Shown here: piece after piece, positions 19,981 through 30,832 of the stretch | How the letters are laid out: the number at the start of each line of letters is the position of its first letter | How positions within the stretch are numbered: the stretch's first letter is position 1 | Assembly (NCBI GenBank): GCA_003024175.1 | Contig: MDYQ01000290.1 | Span: 1-30,832 of the forward strand | Direction: 5' to 3' | From: Planoprotostelium fungivorum | Lineage: Eukaryota > Evosea > Variosea > Cavosteliida > Cavosteliaceae | DNA length: 30,832 bases | Program-made: the position numbers and the translations under genes | Notes under the pieces: generated by a model | Database searches by the model: none | What the model saw: only the letters and a program-made list of their open reading frames with translations | Told to the model about the DNA's origin: nothing

Positions 19981-22900
19981 CTATTCGATGACCAACTTGT
20001 CGCTGGCACTTCTTCCAAACACTTCAGGGTTATACATCTCTTCTACCTTCGTCGGAGGCGCTGTGAACACTCCTCCGTTTGTGGCCCTCACGTAAAACTC
20101 GTACTTCTTCTCTCCTGTGTTCGTCTCAGTACCGCATCGAATAGAAGTATATGTGACCTGGATAAATATAAGATGAGAACACTTCGAGTCTGTTGTCTCT
20201 CATGTTCATGTGGTCAGGACGGAGATAAGAAAGCCAATAAGAGGTACGCTTAGCTGAAGGAACACTCTCTGTGTTCTTGATGGCGCTATTCAGTGCTTCC
20301 ATGCCTATCGAGTATCAATCTCAACATAAGATATCACCACCGTGAGTGGGAAGGAGCTTACCTGATGGTAAGTTATCCACGAGTGCCACGTGATATCTGG
20401 GATCTCTGTTCTTCACTGTGATCTCTACCTTCACTCTCGCTCCCATCCTTATCTTCCACGTTCCATCTTCTCTCTTCTCAACATCCCCTTTGTCGTCCAC
20501 TGCCACATACTGACGACTGACCTGCTCTCTGTCAGCTCTCTCATCCTCTCATCCTCTTTCTGTCACCTCAAAGCCACGATCTCTAGAGTCTACCGTGAGG
20601 TTAGAAAGAGCATAAGTGAGACCGACACGGTAGTACAGCCTTCCCTTTCCCTTCTTCTCCATCACTAGCTCTTTCTGTCCACTGCTTCCCTTCAGCTCTT
20701 TTCCTCATGCAGCATGTAGTATGGAATATGGGATGACTCACGTGGAAGAGAGTAACACATCCATGGGCACTGAGATGCTCTTCACTTCTGTGTCTCTTCC
20801 CTCGTGTTGTGTCGTGCCCACATATGTCTGTCCGTACCACTGGTTCACCTTGTAGTCTGGCACATCGGTCTCGTACTTGTCAAAGTAAGCTCGCAGACCC
20901 AGAAGACTGAAACAGTTCTCTTGTGTGTTGGCCCAGATGCCTCTGCTGCTTCGACCACTCATCAGACCTGTCTCTCGTCATTCCATCCACTCTACATGTG
21001 AATGATCTGTCTCACCCCTGACCAGCTTGGGAATGATGTGATGGTCAGGCGACACCGTGATCAGTGTTTCCAACAGAACGCCCACTCCTCTTGCATCGTT
21101 TCCAAGGAGATAGACGAACACATCGTGGTCCAGCCTTCTATTCTCTCGAACGTGTGCCTTGTCTGCACTCTCTGTGATGCGATTCATGAGTACTCTCAGC
21201 AGCTCTTTCTCTTTCTCTGTGTTTTTCCCATGCAGAACCTATTTCAATGAATAAACTCTCCTGACCTCTAATGATGTTGCATACATTGGTATGTGAAATG
21301 TATCAAGGGGACTCACCTGTAATGCCCAACACAGATACTCTGTTGATTTCTTGGAGAAGTCATCTCTTACTAATTCTGCCACCTTTGTGTGGTAGTGATC
21401 AGAACTCCCGTGGTAGAGGGTGCAGACGTACTGTCTCACGTCATCATCTCATCCATCTACAACGAAACATACCAAGAAGTACATGTGAATGTAACCCAGG
21501 CATTCTTTTGGTACAGATGCACTCCAAGAGGAGAAGGAAGAGATGGTCCAGTCGATTGACTGTCTGATCTCCCATTCTCGTCCACTCTGCATTCTCTCAG
21601 TTCAAGTTGGGAGTGGTGACGATCTCACGAGTGTCTCTCTGCATCGAACGAGAGCATGCAGACAGTGGACTGTCACATAGGGTGACACTTCTCCTTCATC
21701 CCAGAATCGAAACCCTCCTCTCACTTGTCTCTGCCTGAGCCTGTACAACGTCATCTTCTCTTCCCTCCTCTCCTCTCACTTGTCTACGTCATCTTGCATG
21801 CTCTTCTCTAGTTCTTTTTGGCTGGGTAGTTCATCGACTGTGTCAACGAAGGAAGAGAGAAGAGGTCCGATCATTACGTTGGACAAGAGCCTCGATGCGA
21901 CCTGCTCGCTGCATCCATAGGGATATCTGTACAGGTACTTGTACGAGTCAAGCAGACTGGACAGTAGGGTAGAGCTGGTAGTCACTTCCAGTCGTCCAAA
22001 CTGTGGCGCGTCATCGTTCAGAAGAAAGACCACAAAGAGTAACGGTGTACAAACGACTCACCTCAGGGATGACATTGAATGGTGGCTGGATGGTCTGTGA
22101 GATGACAGTCGTCTCTGCTGTGTCGCCGTATGTGGCAAAGTCTTCTGAGGTGGAAGGAGTGTAGACGGGTATCTCAATGGTCACTGCATCTTCCATCTCT
22201 TCACTGCTCATGGCGAACTGAACAAAGACTCTGCCCACGTGATCAGTTGTTCCCATGAATGGGACCTATCTCATCGTCAGATAAGGAGAATAGGGAAGAG
22301 GTATACCTCAGCTCTTCCATTGGGTTCCAGTGTGAGGCGATAACCTCTGTCTTCTTCGAATCTCACCTGCTCACTTCTGATCACAATGGACACCTTCACA
22401 CGTCAGACAGACCATCATCCAATCGTGAATGCATCCCACCTCTCTCTTCTGTGGTGTCTGATTGACCACTACAGTGGACAGCCTCACACGGTCACCATAG
22501 TTACAGAACCTGGGAATAGATGGACGCAGAGCGAGAGGAAGAGAGACTCTTATCTCTGACTCTCCCACTCCAAATCGATCTCTGCCGCCAGATGCCAGAG
22601 CGAATATCCTATGATCATCGTCATTCTTGTGTAAGTCAAAGACGATGAGCTCACCTGTAGTTGGTGAGAGTATCGGGCATCTTGACGTCCAACTCGACTT
22701 GACCCTTGTCATCTGTGATGGAGGAACCGATCCAAGCGGCCAAAGAGTTGAAGTTGTCTCGAACTTGTATCGTGGGATTCGTATCCGCAGCTCCGTCAGG
22801 AAGTCCACCGAAGGCGAAACGTGCAGTAGGTGCCACATGGAAAGCCATGGATGTATTGCTGGGTGTCTTGACGTCTCTCTGTGCGATGATGGACTCTCGG

Positions 22901-25900
22901 CTGAAGATGACTCGGGTCCACCTCTGAATCGAAGTGTAGAATAGGGAAAGGGGGTCTCTCATCTTGTGATCGCTCATCGACAGGATCGCTTCATCCACTG
23001 ACAGTGTCATCATGGTGTAGGATGTCATCTCACTCACCCACAACCAGTGTCACTTCACTACCTCTGACCTTCTCTCCCTTGTGGTCTTTCACTTGTACCC
23101 TCACCTACACAGATGAGTCGGATATCATTCGATGATCTACACCTTTGTAGATGAGCCGGGCGTGACGTTCTCTGCAGCAGGAGAGGGTGAGACTGTCAGT
23201 GACTTTGTCTCCGTGGATACAGACAGATCTTTTGAACCATTGGACCACACGGGTAGTTGCTGTGTCTCACTGTAGCCTTCACTCATCACTTGTACTCGAA
23301 CGACAGGTATCATCTCCTCCGTGATCTACAACTGTCATCTTCTCTCCCTTGATTCATTCGACTCACGGTAAACTTGACAGTCTCTTCGTTCTTCGTGAAA
23401 GTGATGGGAACCATTGGAAACACTTTCGTGCTCGTTACGATGGCATAGCCACCTCTAGATGGAGAGAGAGGGTTCTTGAATAAGATCTCTGCTTCATCTC
23501 CCACCTATGATTGTCAATTTAGAGATGATCGTGGAGGTGTCACCTGATAAGATGGCTTGTCTGCCATGACGTCGATCGCCTCTTCCATTGCGTTGTTGAT
23601 CTTCTGCGCTGTCTGTTCCTTGTTCTCTTCCCCACCGATGATGTAGAGAGGAGTTGAAGTCAGCTGGGTTCGATTCTCATCGTCCTTTACTGTCACTTGA
23701 ATCGTGTGATTACCGCCTGTGTCCCCATCAGAGGGGAGTTACAGCAGAGAATGAATGGGAGAGTTTGATGAGAGACACATCGATCATGTTTCAGATAGCT
23801 CACTCTGTGGTGTGATGATGTGGAATGTCTGTACTCCCTTTCCACTCTTCTTTGTGAATTTTTGTATCTCCTTATCGATTGTGACGTACTCTCCTTCCTC
23901 GTTCTTCTTTGTCTCTTTCGTGGTCACCAAGATCTGACCATTCCTTCAGACACATTCATTTCACACGTCTTCTCACCTCGATGTCTCTGCCATCCACTGC
24001 ATCACCCTTGATGTTCGACACGACATACTCGATGGGTATCTCCTCTCCTACTCTTCCCATCATCTGTATTCGATGATTGAGCAGATGAATGCAATCTCAT
24101 ACCTTCTTCGCCTTCAACCCTACGTACACTGAAGCAGGATGTACCAGCAGATAAGCTCTCGACGAGAGTGTCTGTCGATTGATGTCTCGCACGACCGCCT
24201 CCAGATCGATGGTTACGGGCTGATATCTGGCCTGGTGTCCCTTGAACAAGATCTCCCTAGCGTGTTCTCCCCTTGCATCCGTCTTTCCCCCCACAAGCAA
24301 GGGCTCTTCGTACTCATTTTGCTGCCACTCAAAGGGGTTAAAGAAGGACATGTTGCTCTCACAGAATGAGAAGCCGTTCCAACCGGGAGGTGAAAAGTGA
24401 GACTTGGTGGTGCTGATTCTCCACGACATGCCGCAATTGCTCAGTGGACCTCCAGAGTAGTAAGAGGCAGATGTGGAGACGGTAGCTTTTCCATTCATGA
24501 TGAAGGGACCAGTGGATGTCACTCGAGCTGAGCTCTTGAATTCGGGCTTGCGGAACTGTTTGAAGTGAGATGAGATGTCTGAGGGAGGGGAAGATGTTGT
24601 ACCTCTTGAACCGAGAAGGAACATATCTCCTCCTTATTATTGTTGCTGTCAACCCTTTGCACAGAGTAAACCCCCAAATCAGATTCTGCAGCCAGAGGGA
24701 ATGAAAAGTCAAAGTTTCCGTGTTCATTGGTCTCGTAATTGGACTGAAAAACTTCTGCAGAGAATCAGTGGAAATCAATATGGAACGAACCATGGAGAAG
24801 AGAGATATCGTGGAGAACAATGGAGAATGGATCACCTTGCCAACGTGGGGAGTGGACCATGATGGCCACGGTAGTTCCTTTGGGAGGGATCTGCAAACCA
24901 TCCTCCGTCACATCCCTCACCATGCACTTGATGTGCACCTACATCATCTCATCCATCGATTCTCCATTCATCTCCCTCACCTCTTCCTTTGACTTGTACA
25001 GTCCCCTGTCTGTCGCTCCGTACACTCTCTGAGAGGGTGTGAAGTTGACAATCGGTGGTACATTCACCACCAGACGATCTTCTCCCTACAGTTCATCAGA
25101 CAGACCATCTAGGTTCACATCACCTTGGAGATCGATATCCACCCGTCTTGATGTGTGGAAAGCAATGGGATCACTACCGAGCCGTTCTCATCCGTCGTAT
25201 ACTCTTCCGCTCCAGGGTGAATGACAGCACCCTCCACCACCGATTGGTCCACGAGACTCTTCACGAGGACCGTCGCCTTATCTCCGTGGGAGAAGACGGA
25301 AGCGGACAGCTTGGTCATCTGAATGACGGCAGTGATGTGTTCGATGTGTGGGTAGAATCTCTCTCCGTGTTGGTTGTTCTGGTCTTCTTCTTCCTTCACC
25401 ACGGGTGTGATGTACACGGCTGCAAAACCATAGTGATTAGCGACATCGGTCATGGCAGGTTGTAGATCGACTCGGTAGGTGATACCCTCCACGGGTGTGA
25501 TTTCATAATCTGACACAATTTGTCCCCGTTCGGTGATCTGTGGGTGTGAGGAGCATTCGCGAAATGATTTCCCACCTTGGCATTCTGAGACCTGTAGGCG
25601 ATGACGTCATCCACTGTCAGCTTTCTGAGGTTGACAGACACCTACGATGTGTCACCGTGTTGGTGACTCTCAACTTCTCATTCACCTTCTCGTGATGTGC
25701 CGCAAAGAAGGGGAAAGACCACAGGTCGAACGAGTCAGAAGTAGAAGGATCCAGGGTGATGAGTCCATTGAAGGGCGAATACAGCTGAGGTATAGGCTCG
25801 GGTCCCTGTGAAGGTGAGACGAGATCAATCCTCCTTCACTCACCTTCATCTCCACTTCAAAGGGAGCAGAGAGAGTCTGACCGTACACGTCCTTCAGTGA

Positions 25901-27543
25901 CGTGTTCAACTTGACTTTGTAGATCTCTCTCGTCTTCATTCCACTGAAGTAGATGATGTGGCCGGACACAGATACCCTGCCCATGGGTGGATTCACGGTG
26001 ACATCCCTCTCTGCATCAAAGGAATCGTGCAGTAGATTGTTGAGGACGATCTGTCCATCTTGTGATCTCTGCACCTGTCATCATCCTTCCATCGTAATGT
26101 TGAATTTCTCACCTCGACTGTGAGGGGACTGTAAGTTTGGAATTGTCCTTCGATCTTCTCAGTGGTCGTGAGAGGTCCTTCTGCCGAAGGCTGTACAGGG
26201 TTAAAAGGAGGGATGAATCTTTCCTCACCAAGCCTTCATCGAGGACGATTCGGTAGGAGGTCTCGACTGGAAGATTTTCCGCGATGAAGGTGACGCAGAA
26301 CTCTCTCTCTTGCATCTGTAGTCTATCGTGAGGTCAGAGAGGGAAGAGGAGAGGAGCTCACCCCTTGTCCTCTCGGTCTATGTCATCGTCTCTGCATAGT
26401 CTCACGGGATGCCTCTTCCCATCGTACTCTAGGCTTACTTTCTCCAAGACCTAACGGCAGGTGAGATCGAGACATAGGAGATGATCGTCTCGTGATGATG
26501 TTCAAAGGTGTGATGGATGAGATGATGATGGAACACACGATCACTCACCTTGGCAGAGTCGACCCTCTGGTCGAAGCGGGCCATAAAGACTTGGGTCGTG
26601 TTCATGACATGGTTGTATGGATACAGACCGCAGATGTCAAGAGTGGGAGGGGGTAATGTGAAGCTCGTCTCGAATGCTCCTTCCATCTTAATTCCCGCTG
26701 GTGTCTGTAGATCAGGTGACACCTTTTCTGTTCAGATGTCTTTCTTCATGCTCGATGTGGACGACATCATGAAGACATGTTCCCACCTTGACCGTGTAGC
26801 GTGTAGCCATAGGGAAAGGCTTAGTGGAAGTGAAAGTGACCGTGTTCGTTCCTTCGAACCCAAACTTTCCCTCGGGTCTGGGCTCGAGCGTGAACACCTT
26901 CTCTGTTCTTCTTCAGCAACGCAGATGATAAAAAGTGAATATCACCCGCTACAGCGCCCAGCTGGTCCAGATTGGTGATGTCAGCCAGCGAATGAGAGAA
27001 CGTCAGAGTCACTCGATCACACGATTGGATCTCTCCCTCTGGTCGGCTCGATAACACTTTCAACTTCTGTTCAGAAGGCTCTCTCAGAGTCCTCTGTGGC
27101 TCTTCTCCTTGTGGTGGTAAGGTCATTTCGACTGTCGCATTTCGTCAGAAGATCCAGGTCGAGATCGTCTTCACTCTTTTTCTCGGCTGTAGGGGGTTTG
27201 GGGGTGTCTGATCTCTCGTGGAACGCATCTCTTCTGGTGTTGAGTTGAGTTAGGGCAGGCAGTCTATCGTAAATCGTCTGGACCTGTGAAATAGTACTTT
27301 AGAAGATCGAGACAGATGGTGGAAAGAATGTGCACCTGCTGCTCTGACAAGGTATGAAACTTAACAGGGATGGCCTGCGACTGCGATCATCTTTAGACTT
27401 GAATACTCAAGGAAGGTAATTTCACTCACTTGACTTGCATTTGGTTCGTTGGATTCTATTGATGCATCTTCTGTCGTCACAAAGAGAGTCTTCTCAGTCG
27501 TTGTTGGCAGTGTTGCTGCGGGTCCTCCACCGACGATCTTCAT
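19981..27543 (-). CDS. Bacterial-type alpha-2-macroglobulin family protein
   Basis: A very large multi-exon gene of about 1900 codons from the ATG at 27543 to the TAG at 19981. The N-terminal part (SEQQVQTIYDRLPAL, then SRPEGEIQSCDRVTLTF) resembles the long proteobacterial/myxobacterial alpha-2-macroglobulins. Repeated beta-sandwich (MG) segments follow, for example TNEHGNFDFSFPLAAESDLG. The thioester motif is intact: YPYGCSEQVASRLLSN, with C-S-E-Q encoded at 21902-21913, and the C-terminal segment GGVFTAPPTKVEEMYNPEVFG matches the bacterial ending. Such proteins trap proteases: cleavage of a bait region exposes the thioester, which couples to the attacker. No signal peptide or lipobox is visible in MKIVGGGPAATLPTTTEKTL, unlike secreted animal A2M or periplasmic bacterial forms. 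Numerous 40-70 nt introns show it is nuclear. A partial, broken copy lies at 2727-3817. Confidence 0.9.
21902..21913 (-). other. CSEQ thioester codons of alpha-2-macroglobulin
   Basis: The codons TGC AGC GAG CAG encode the Cys-x-Glu-Gln motif whose Cys and Gln side chains form the reactive beta-cysteinyl-gamma-glutamyl thioester. The context YPYG before it is the usual bacterial-type form. Confidence 0.85.
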
Positions 27544-27664
27544 CTTGTGTGTTGTGTGGATGTGTCGATGAACGAAAATTTGTTCCGGAAGTCAAAATAT
27601 TGCAACGAGAAGAGAATAGAACAAAACAGTGCAGAGGATGTATTGATGAGAACAAGTGATGTCT

Positions 27665-28557
27665 TCACAACCACGACCATTTGATCTTGACTAGTCCGTC
27701 ATTGGGATCGGCAATTTTACCCTGTTCGAAAGTAAATTGCATCATCGGTCATCGTTCGTGTTCTCACAAATACACCTTGGCAGATATCAAAGTGTCCGTA
27801 TTCGCAGGCCCAGCCACAAGAATCACGGATAGTGACGTCGATGCTTCCTCTGGGACCAGATAATCTCACTTTCTTACCACATGCGGCTCCGTTCTTGAAC
27901 ATGCTGTCTCCCTGTTCCTCTTAAGTTCTGGTCCGAACGAGAGAAACAGAGGGAGAACTCACCACCGCGGCTTCCGCGTCCGAGTTCTTAATCCATCCAC
28001 CGCATGCACCCTGTTGTCCACTCTCGCAGTTGTAGTAAGTGACCACACCGTTGTTCTGGGGAGAAGGGGTCTCTCCAGTCTTGACGAAAGAGAGGGAATA
28101 GTATTCATCTGTACATTTCATTCAATGGTGTGTCAAGATAGAAGAAGCGCTCACTGCCCCAAGACCATGAGCCACCGATCCAGTTGTTTCTTACGCACTG
28201 TTCGATAACCTACATCGGATCAGAGACTCCATGAAGTGATTACTCACGTTCTGTTGAGCACCCCAGCAGCTACCTCCTACACTCTTGACTATAGCTCTGG
28301 CCTTGTATTTCCCAGAGTCGACTGTTCTCTCATTTCCCCACAATGTGCATGTACCATTACAGCCATTGTTGCATACCTGTAAGTAAATCAGTCTTTGGGA
28401 GATGATATACGATAATGTGATTGACCTTAGCTCTCAGATCCCACAGGTCGGCTTGATACTGCAGTAAATTGTTGGGTAAGCCAGCATTAGAGCATTCAGC
28501 TGCCTGAATGACAGCGATGGAGACGGTCAAGAGGAAGACAACGAGTGCGATCTTCAT
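27665..28557 (-). CDS. Secreted protein with C-terminal double-psi beta-barrel (expansin/RlpA-like)
   Basis: About 235 codons in six exons. The start at 28557 gives a clear signal peptide (MKIALVVFLLTVSIAVIQA, cleavage near AA-EC). After it comes a cysteine- and tryptophan-rich region (CNNGCNGTCTLWGNERTVDS ... GGSWSWG) that I do not recognise. The C-terminal 115 residues form a DPBB domain: GVVTYYNCESGQQGACGGW, then CGKKVRLSGPRGSIDVTIRD, SCGWACEYGHFDIC, and an ending VFGKIADPNDGLVKIKW. The DVTIRDSC and HFDIC ... IADP segments are the conserved RlpA/expansin/barwin positions. Members loosen cellulose or chitin walls, or act as small secreted inhibitors or defence proteins. Without the expansin carbohydrate-binding module, wall loosening cannot be claimed. 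It lies head-to-tail, 121 bp upstream of the alpha-2-macroglobulin start. Confidence 0.85.
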
Positions 28558-29035
28558 TGTGCCGATCGGTTTCTGTTCTGTGTCAAGCCGAAACCGACAG
28601 CGATCGATCTCTGTCGATATATGTCTCACGGTACCTTACCGTAGTCTCAACGTGCCATGGTGTTTTTTTCAAGGGAGAAAAGAACGAAGGGTTGTAAAAC
28701 GCATCAGAAAAGATATAAGACGATCATCAACGATGGGCAATTATCCACACTCAAGAATGTGAGGAGATAGAATCACCCGATGTTTTAACTTTCACAGTCC
28801 AGTTTGTGATGATAGATGTCCGATTCACATCGCGTATCCTCCTATGTGCATCTTGTGAGTGTTTTACATTTAGTATTGAAGACATTCATCTTTTAAAGAT
28901 AGCCAATTCTCACAGACACCACAGGGGTTCATCTCTTCGATCTCCCCCCGCACAATCGCCCCATCCTGATCCAAAAGTGAAGAGATTGACAACGATTAAC
29001 CACATGAACGACAACCCAGCCTGTTGTGTCTTGAT
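28558..29035. other. Upstream flank of the secreted DPBB gene
   Basis: AT-rich sequence upstream of the DPBB start. No ORF here joins convincingly to a neighbour. It probably contains the promoter of the DPBB gene. Confidence 0.4.
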
Positions 29036-29039
29036 GAAA

Positions 29040-29475
29040 GAAATTCTGAGATGAACTGGCCTGGTGTGAGTCCAATCAAGCTCTGCAGAGCTCAAACTGA
29101 GCACTGGTTCTGTGGAATGTCCTCGCAGTATTTCCACCTTCGATCTCCTGTGTGCCTGGCTGGGTGATCCGTTCTCATCTTTCCCATCCATCATCCCGGT
29201 GTCCATTGCTTCACCTGATCCGTTACAGTCCTCGCTCACAGCAGTCCGTCTTTTAGATCGCCAATGATGATCGTGATGATGTTAGATCCATCGGTAATGA
29301 AGGTGAGAGGGTGGTGCGTCGTTGTTCGTTGCACTGAGAGGACAGACCTACCCATCAGCTGATGAAGAAGAAGAGGAGGATGTCTGGGACTGCTTGTTTA
29401 GGACAAGCTTCAAATCGATGAGCACATCATCTTCAAGATGAGGGCGAGTGTCGTTTGGATCAGTTGACTACGATC
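29040..29475 (-). CDS. Possible unidentified gene fragment, minus strand
   Basis: Minus-strand codons give DPNDTRPHLEDDVLIDLKLV with a serine run, followed by a donor GTAGGT and, after about 100 nt, a phase-matched exon (TAVSEDCNGSGEAMDTGMMD, then SPSQAHRRSKVEILRGHS and LSSAELDWTHTRPVHLRI). The composition looks coding. No start ATG is found in frame. Upstream sequence (SIFPDYNLVFKIV) continues only if a one-base shift or an extra intron is assumed. It may be a pseudogene or an unfinished model. The same DNA also gives coding-like plus-strand readings. Confidence 0.35.
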
Positions 29476-29487
29476 TTGAAGACGAGA

Positions 29488-29649
29488 TTGTAGTCGGGGA
29501 AGATAGAGAGAGTGGAGAAGAGGTCACGTGTCTTTCTTGAGCTAGGAGGAGCACAACAGAGGGTACGTGCTCGGCAAGCCACAGGTTTAATCGACACCAA
29601 TGCAAAATTCAGTGTCTTATTGAATGTTCACCTGGGTGAATCAGATTAA
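29488..29649 (+). CDS. Possible terminal exon of an unidentified gene, plus strand
   Basis: After an in-frame TAG that could be part of an acceptor (TTGTAG), 53 codons read SGKIERVEKRSRVFLELGG, then QQRVRARQATGLIDTNAKF and SVLLNVHLGESD, ending in TAA at 29647-29649. The composition is much more protein-like than the cysteine-rich antisense reading. Preceding plus-strand exons cannot be fixed with confidence. A weak similarity in style to Mediator subunit 18 was noted but is not sufficient for a call. Confidence 0.35.
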
Positions 29650-29768
29650 TTAGAGATGAATAGCTCGTACTTGGAAGCGAATTGGTGCCAAGTTGATAAT
29701 AAAGGAATTATAACGGTCTGAAATATTTCGTGTCCTCTCTGCAAGGTATATTCGTGGCTGTATGATTG

Positions 29769-30559
29769 ATGAGTACTGCAAACTCCTCTCGTACAAGGAG
29801 ATGGTTTCTATCATTGTGCATAGCAGTGATAATGGATGCGCAAACCTTCCCCGTTTGGGTCACGCCCAATTTTTACGACGGGAAAACAACTCGTTGCACA
29901 TCATCACAATCCAACGAATTCAGAGAAGTAGAGGCCGTATTGATGGCACCATATCCTGAGTTATATATCACACTCAACTACAAAGCGTTTAAGGGGAGTT
30001 GGTCACACACATTCATGTTGACTTTGTCCTGCTAAAGCATTACAGATCGATTCAAACGGACAAGTATAGCTCAAGCATTCCAACGTGAATTACCATGATG
30101 CATGGATTGGGTAGTATATACATCTCCATTGAAGAGATGCGATGTATGTCTGCTGTTGTTGTTCCAGAGTCGACCGTCAGGCGGCCTGAAGAGAGGTAAG
30201 AACCCTGCACCTTGAGTGATAATCATGGTGTTTGCATCTCCACACAGAGTGGGAGGTGACGTTTGTGCAGAGTGGACCGTGGGCAGTGGAATGGTGACGG
30301 CGGCAATGAAATTGAAGAGACAGGATGTGCAGAAGTACTCCCCTGAACTGAGGAAGAATACATTCTATAAGTTATGAGAGGTGTTCCTTTGTATTACTCT
30401 GCTTCATCAATCCATGTGCTGTTGCTGTGGCGCTGTGATTGTGTGGCACATTTCAGCTCTGACGTGACTGTGCCTCTCGGTAATGATGCCCCAATGGTGA
30501 TAGTGAATGTTAGTCGTTGTGAAGAGAAGAATGTGAGACTCCTCAAAGCGAAGCACTGA
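29769..30559 (+). CDS. Unidentified protein, four-exon model
   Basis: About 185 codons. Exon 1 from the ATG at 29769 includes FPVWVTPNFYDGKTTRCTSS and VLMAPYPELYITLNYKAFKG. A phase-1 intron (GTTGGT ... ATTACAG) leads to NRFKRTSIAQAFQ. A 50-nt intron leads to QMRCMSAVVVPESTVRRPEE. A further intron (GTAAGA ... CACACAG) leads to VGGDVCAEWTVGSG ... QDVQKYSPELRKNTFY, and a 99-nt intron leads to SDVTVPLGNDAPMVIVNVSR ending with TGA at 30557-30559. All joins keep phase, which supports a real gene. No domain is recognised. A hydrophobic FLSLCIAVI near the N-terminus could be a weak signal anchor, or the true start may be the later ATG at MDAQTF. Confidence 0.55.
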
Positions 30560-30773
30560 AAAAATCAACAACGGGCGTTAGATCCAAAAGTCGCTTGTGC
30601 AATCGATTGGCATCAATCAGTGAGTTGACGTAGAGTCTACTGCCTCAACGTTTCTCCCTCTCTTGTCTTTCTCATATGTGAGTTGATGGGATGTCATTCA
30701 ACACGAGATTGGGCTACAGAAATCCAAGGAGACTTGTCTTGGTGTATGAGGAAACGATCCTGGGTGGGGGGGG

Positions 30774-30787
30774 TTTAGGGTTTAGGG
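30774..30787 (+). repeat. Two plant-type telomere repeats (TTTAGGG)2
   Basis: A G-run (GGTGGGGGGGG) is followed by two perfect TTTAGGG units, then ordinary sequence. It could be an interstitial telomere relic, a repair scar, or chance. The window ends 45 bp later, so whether the array continues elsewhere is not visible. Confidence 0.5.
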
Positions 30788-30832
30788 TCGTCAAGTGCTC
30801 TGATCAGCTCTATGACTGGAGCTACTGTCAAT

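Noticed and set aside
29040-29160. Plus-strand frame starting MNWPGVSPIK
   Set aside because: Cysteine- and tryptophan-rich composition looks like the antisense of the better minus-strand reading.
1-30832. Bacterial-type systems (CRISPR arrays, operons, phage genes)
   Set aside because: No regularly spaced repeats or operon structure; genes carry spliceosomal introns throughout.

Overview
This window reads as nuclear DNA of a free-living amoeba (Amoebozoa), most like a protosteloid or Planoprotostelium-type genome; that placement is inference from content. Supporting signs are dense, very short GT-AG introns (mostly 40-60 nt, usually starting GTGAG), close gene packing on both strands, and a gene set of SPX-phosphate transporter, Integrator subunit, HSP90 co-chaperone, tyrosine-kinase-like kinase, SH2 adaptor, F-box/ankyrin protein and an intron-bearing bacterial-type alpha-2-macroglobulin. 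All exon joins were worked out by eye from reading phase and splice signals, so individual junctions may be off.

Layout. 1-1340 is a nested inverted-repeat, MITE-like block around a small ORF. 1440-2600 has no recognised protein gene but holds a tRNA-like Pol III unit on the minus strand. 2727-3817 (+) is a decayed, internally deleted copy of the alpha-2-macroglobulin gene found at 19981-27543. Four minus-strand genes follow: SPX/SLC13 phosphate transporter (3883-7144), Integrator subunit 10 (7530-10411), p23 co-chaperone (10568-11448) and a kinase (12003-13634). Divergent from the kinase is a PH-SH2 protein (14119-15722, +). It converges, with only 43 nt between stop codons, on a 2-oxoglutarate/Fe(II) oxygenase (15766-17388, -). 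The oxygenase is divergent from an F-box/ankyrin gene (17502-18394, +). An unidentified lysine/arginine- and glutamate-rich protein (18522-19729, -), the large alpha-2-macroglobulin (19981-27543, -) and a secreted double-psi beta-barrel protein (27665-28557, -) come next. The right end holds an unresolved region with coding-like stretches on both strands (about 29040-29650), a probable unidentified four-exon gene (29769-30559, +) and two plant-type telomere repeats at 30774-30787.

Functional themes. The kinase and the SH2 protein are divergent neighbours and could be parts of a phosphotyrosine pathway. The alpha-2-macroglobulin keeps the CxEQ thioester motif, but no signal peptide is visible, so a role inside the cell is possible. 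Its shorter copy has lost the thioester segment and carries a frameshift. INTS10 and p23 are housekeeping genes. The most noteworthy items are the alpha-2-macroglobulin gene and its copy, the kinase/SH2 pair, the foldback element, and the tRNA-like unit.
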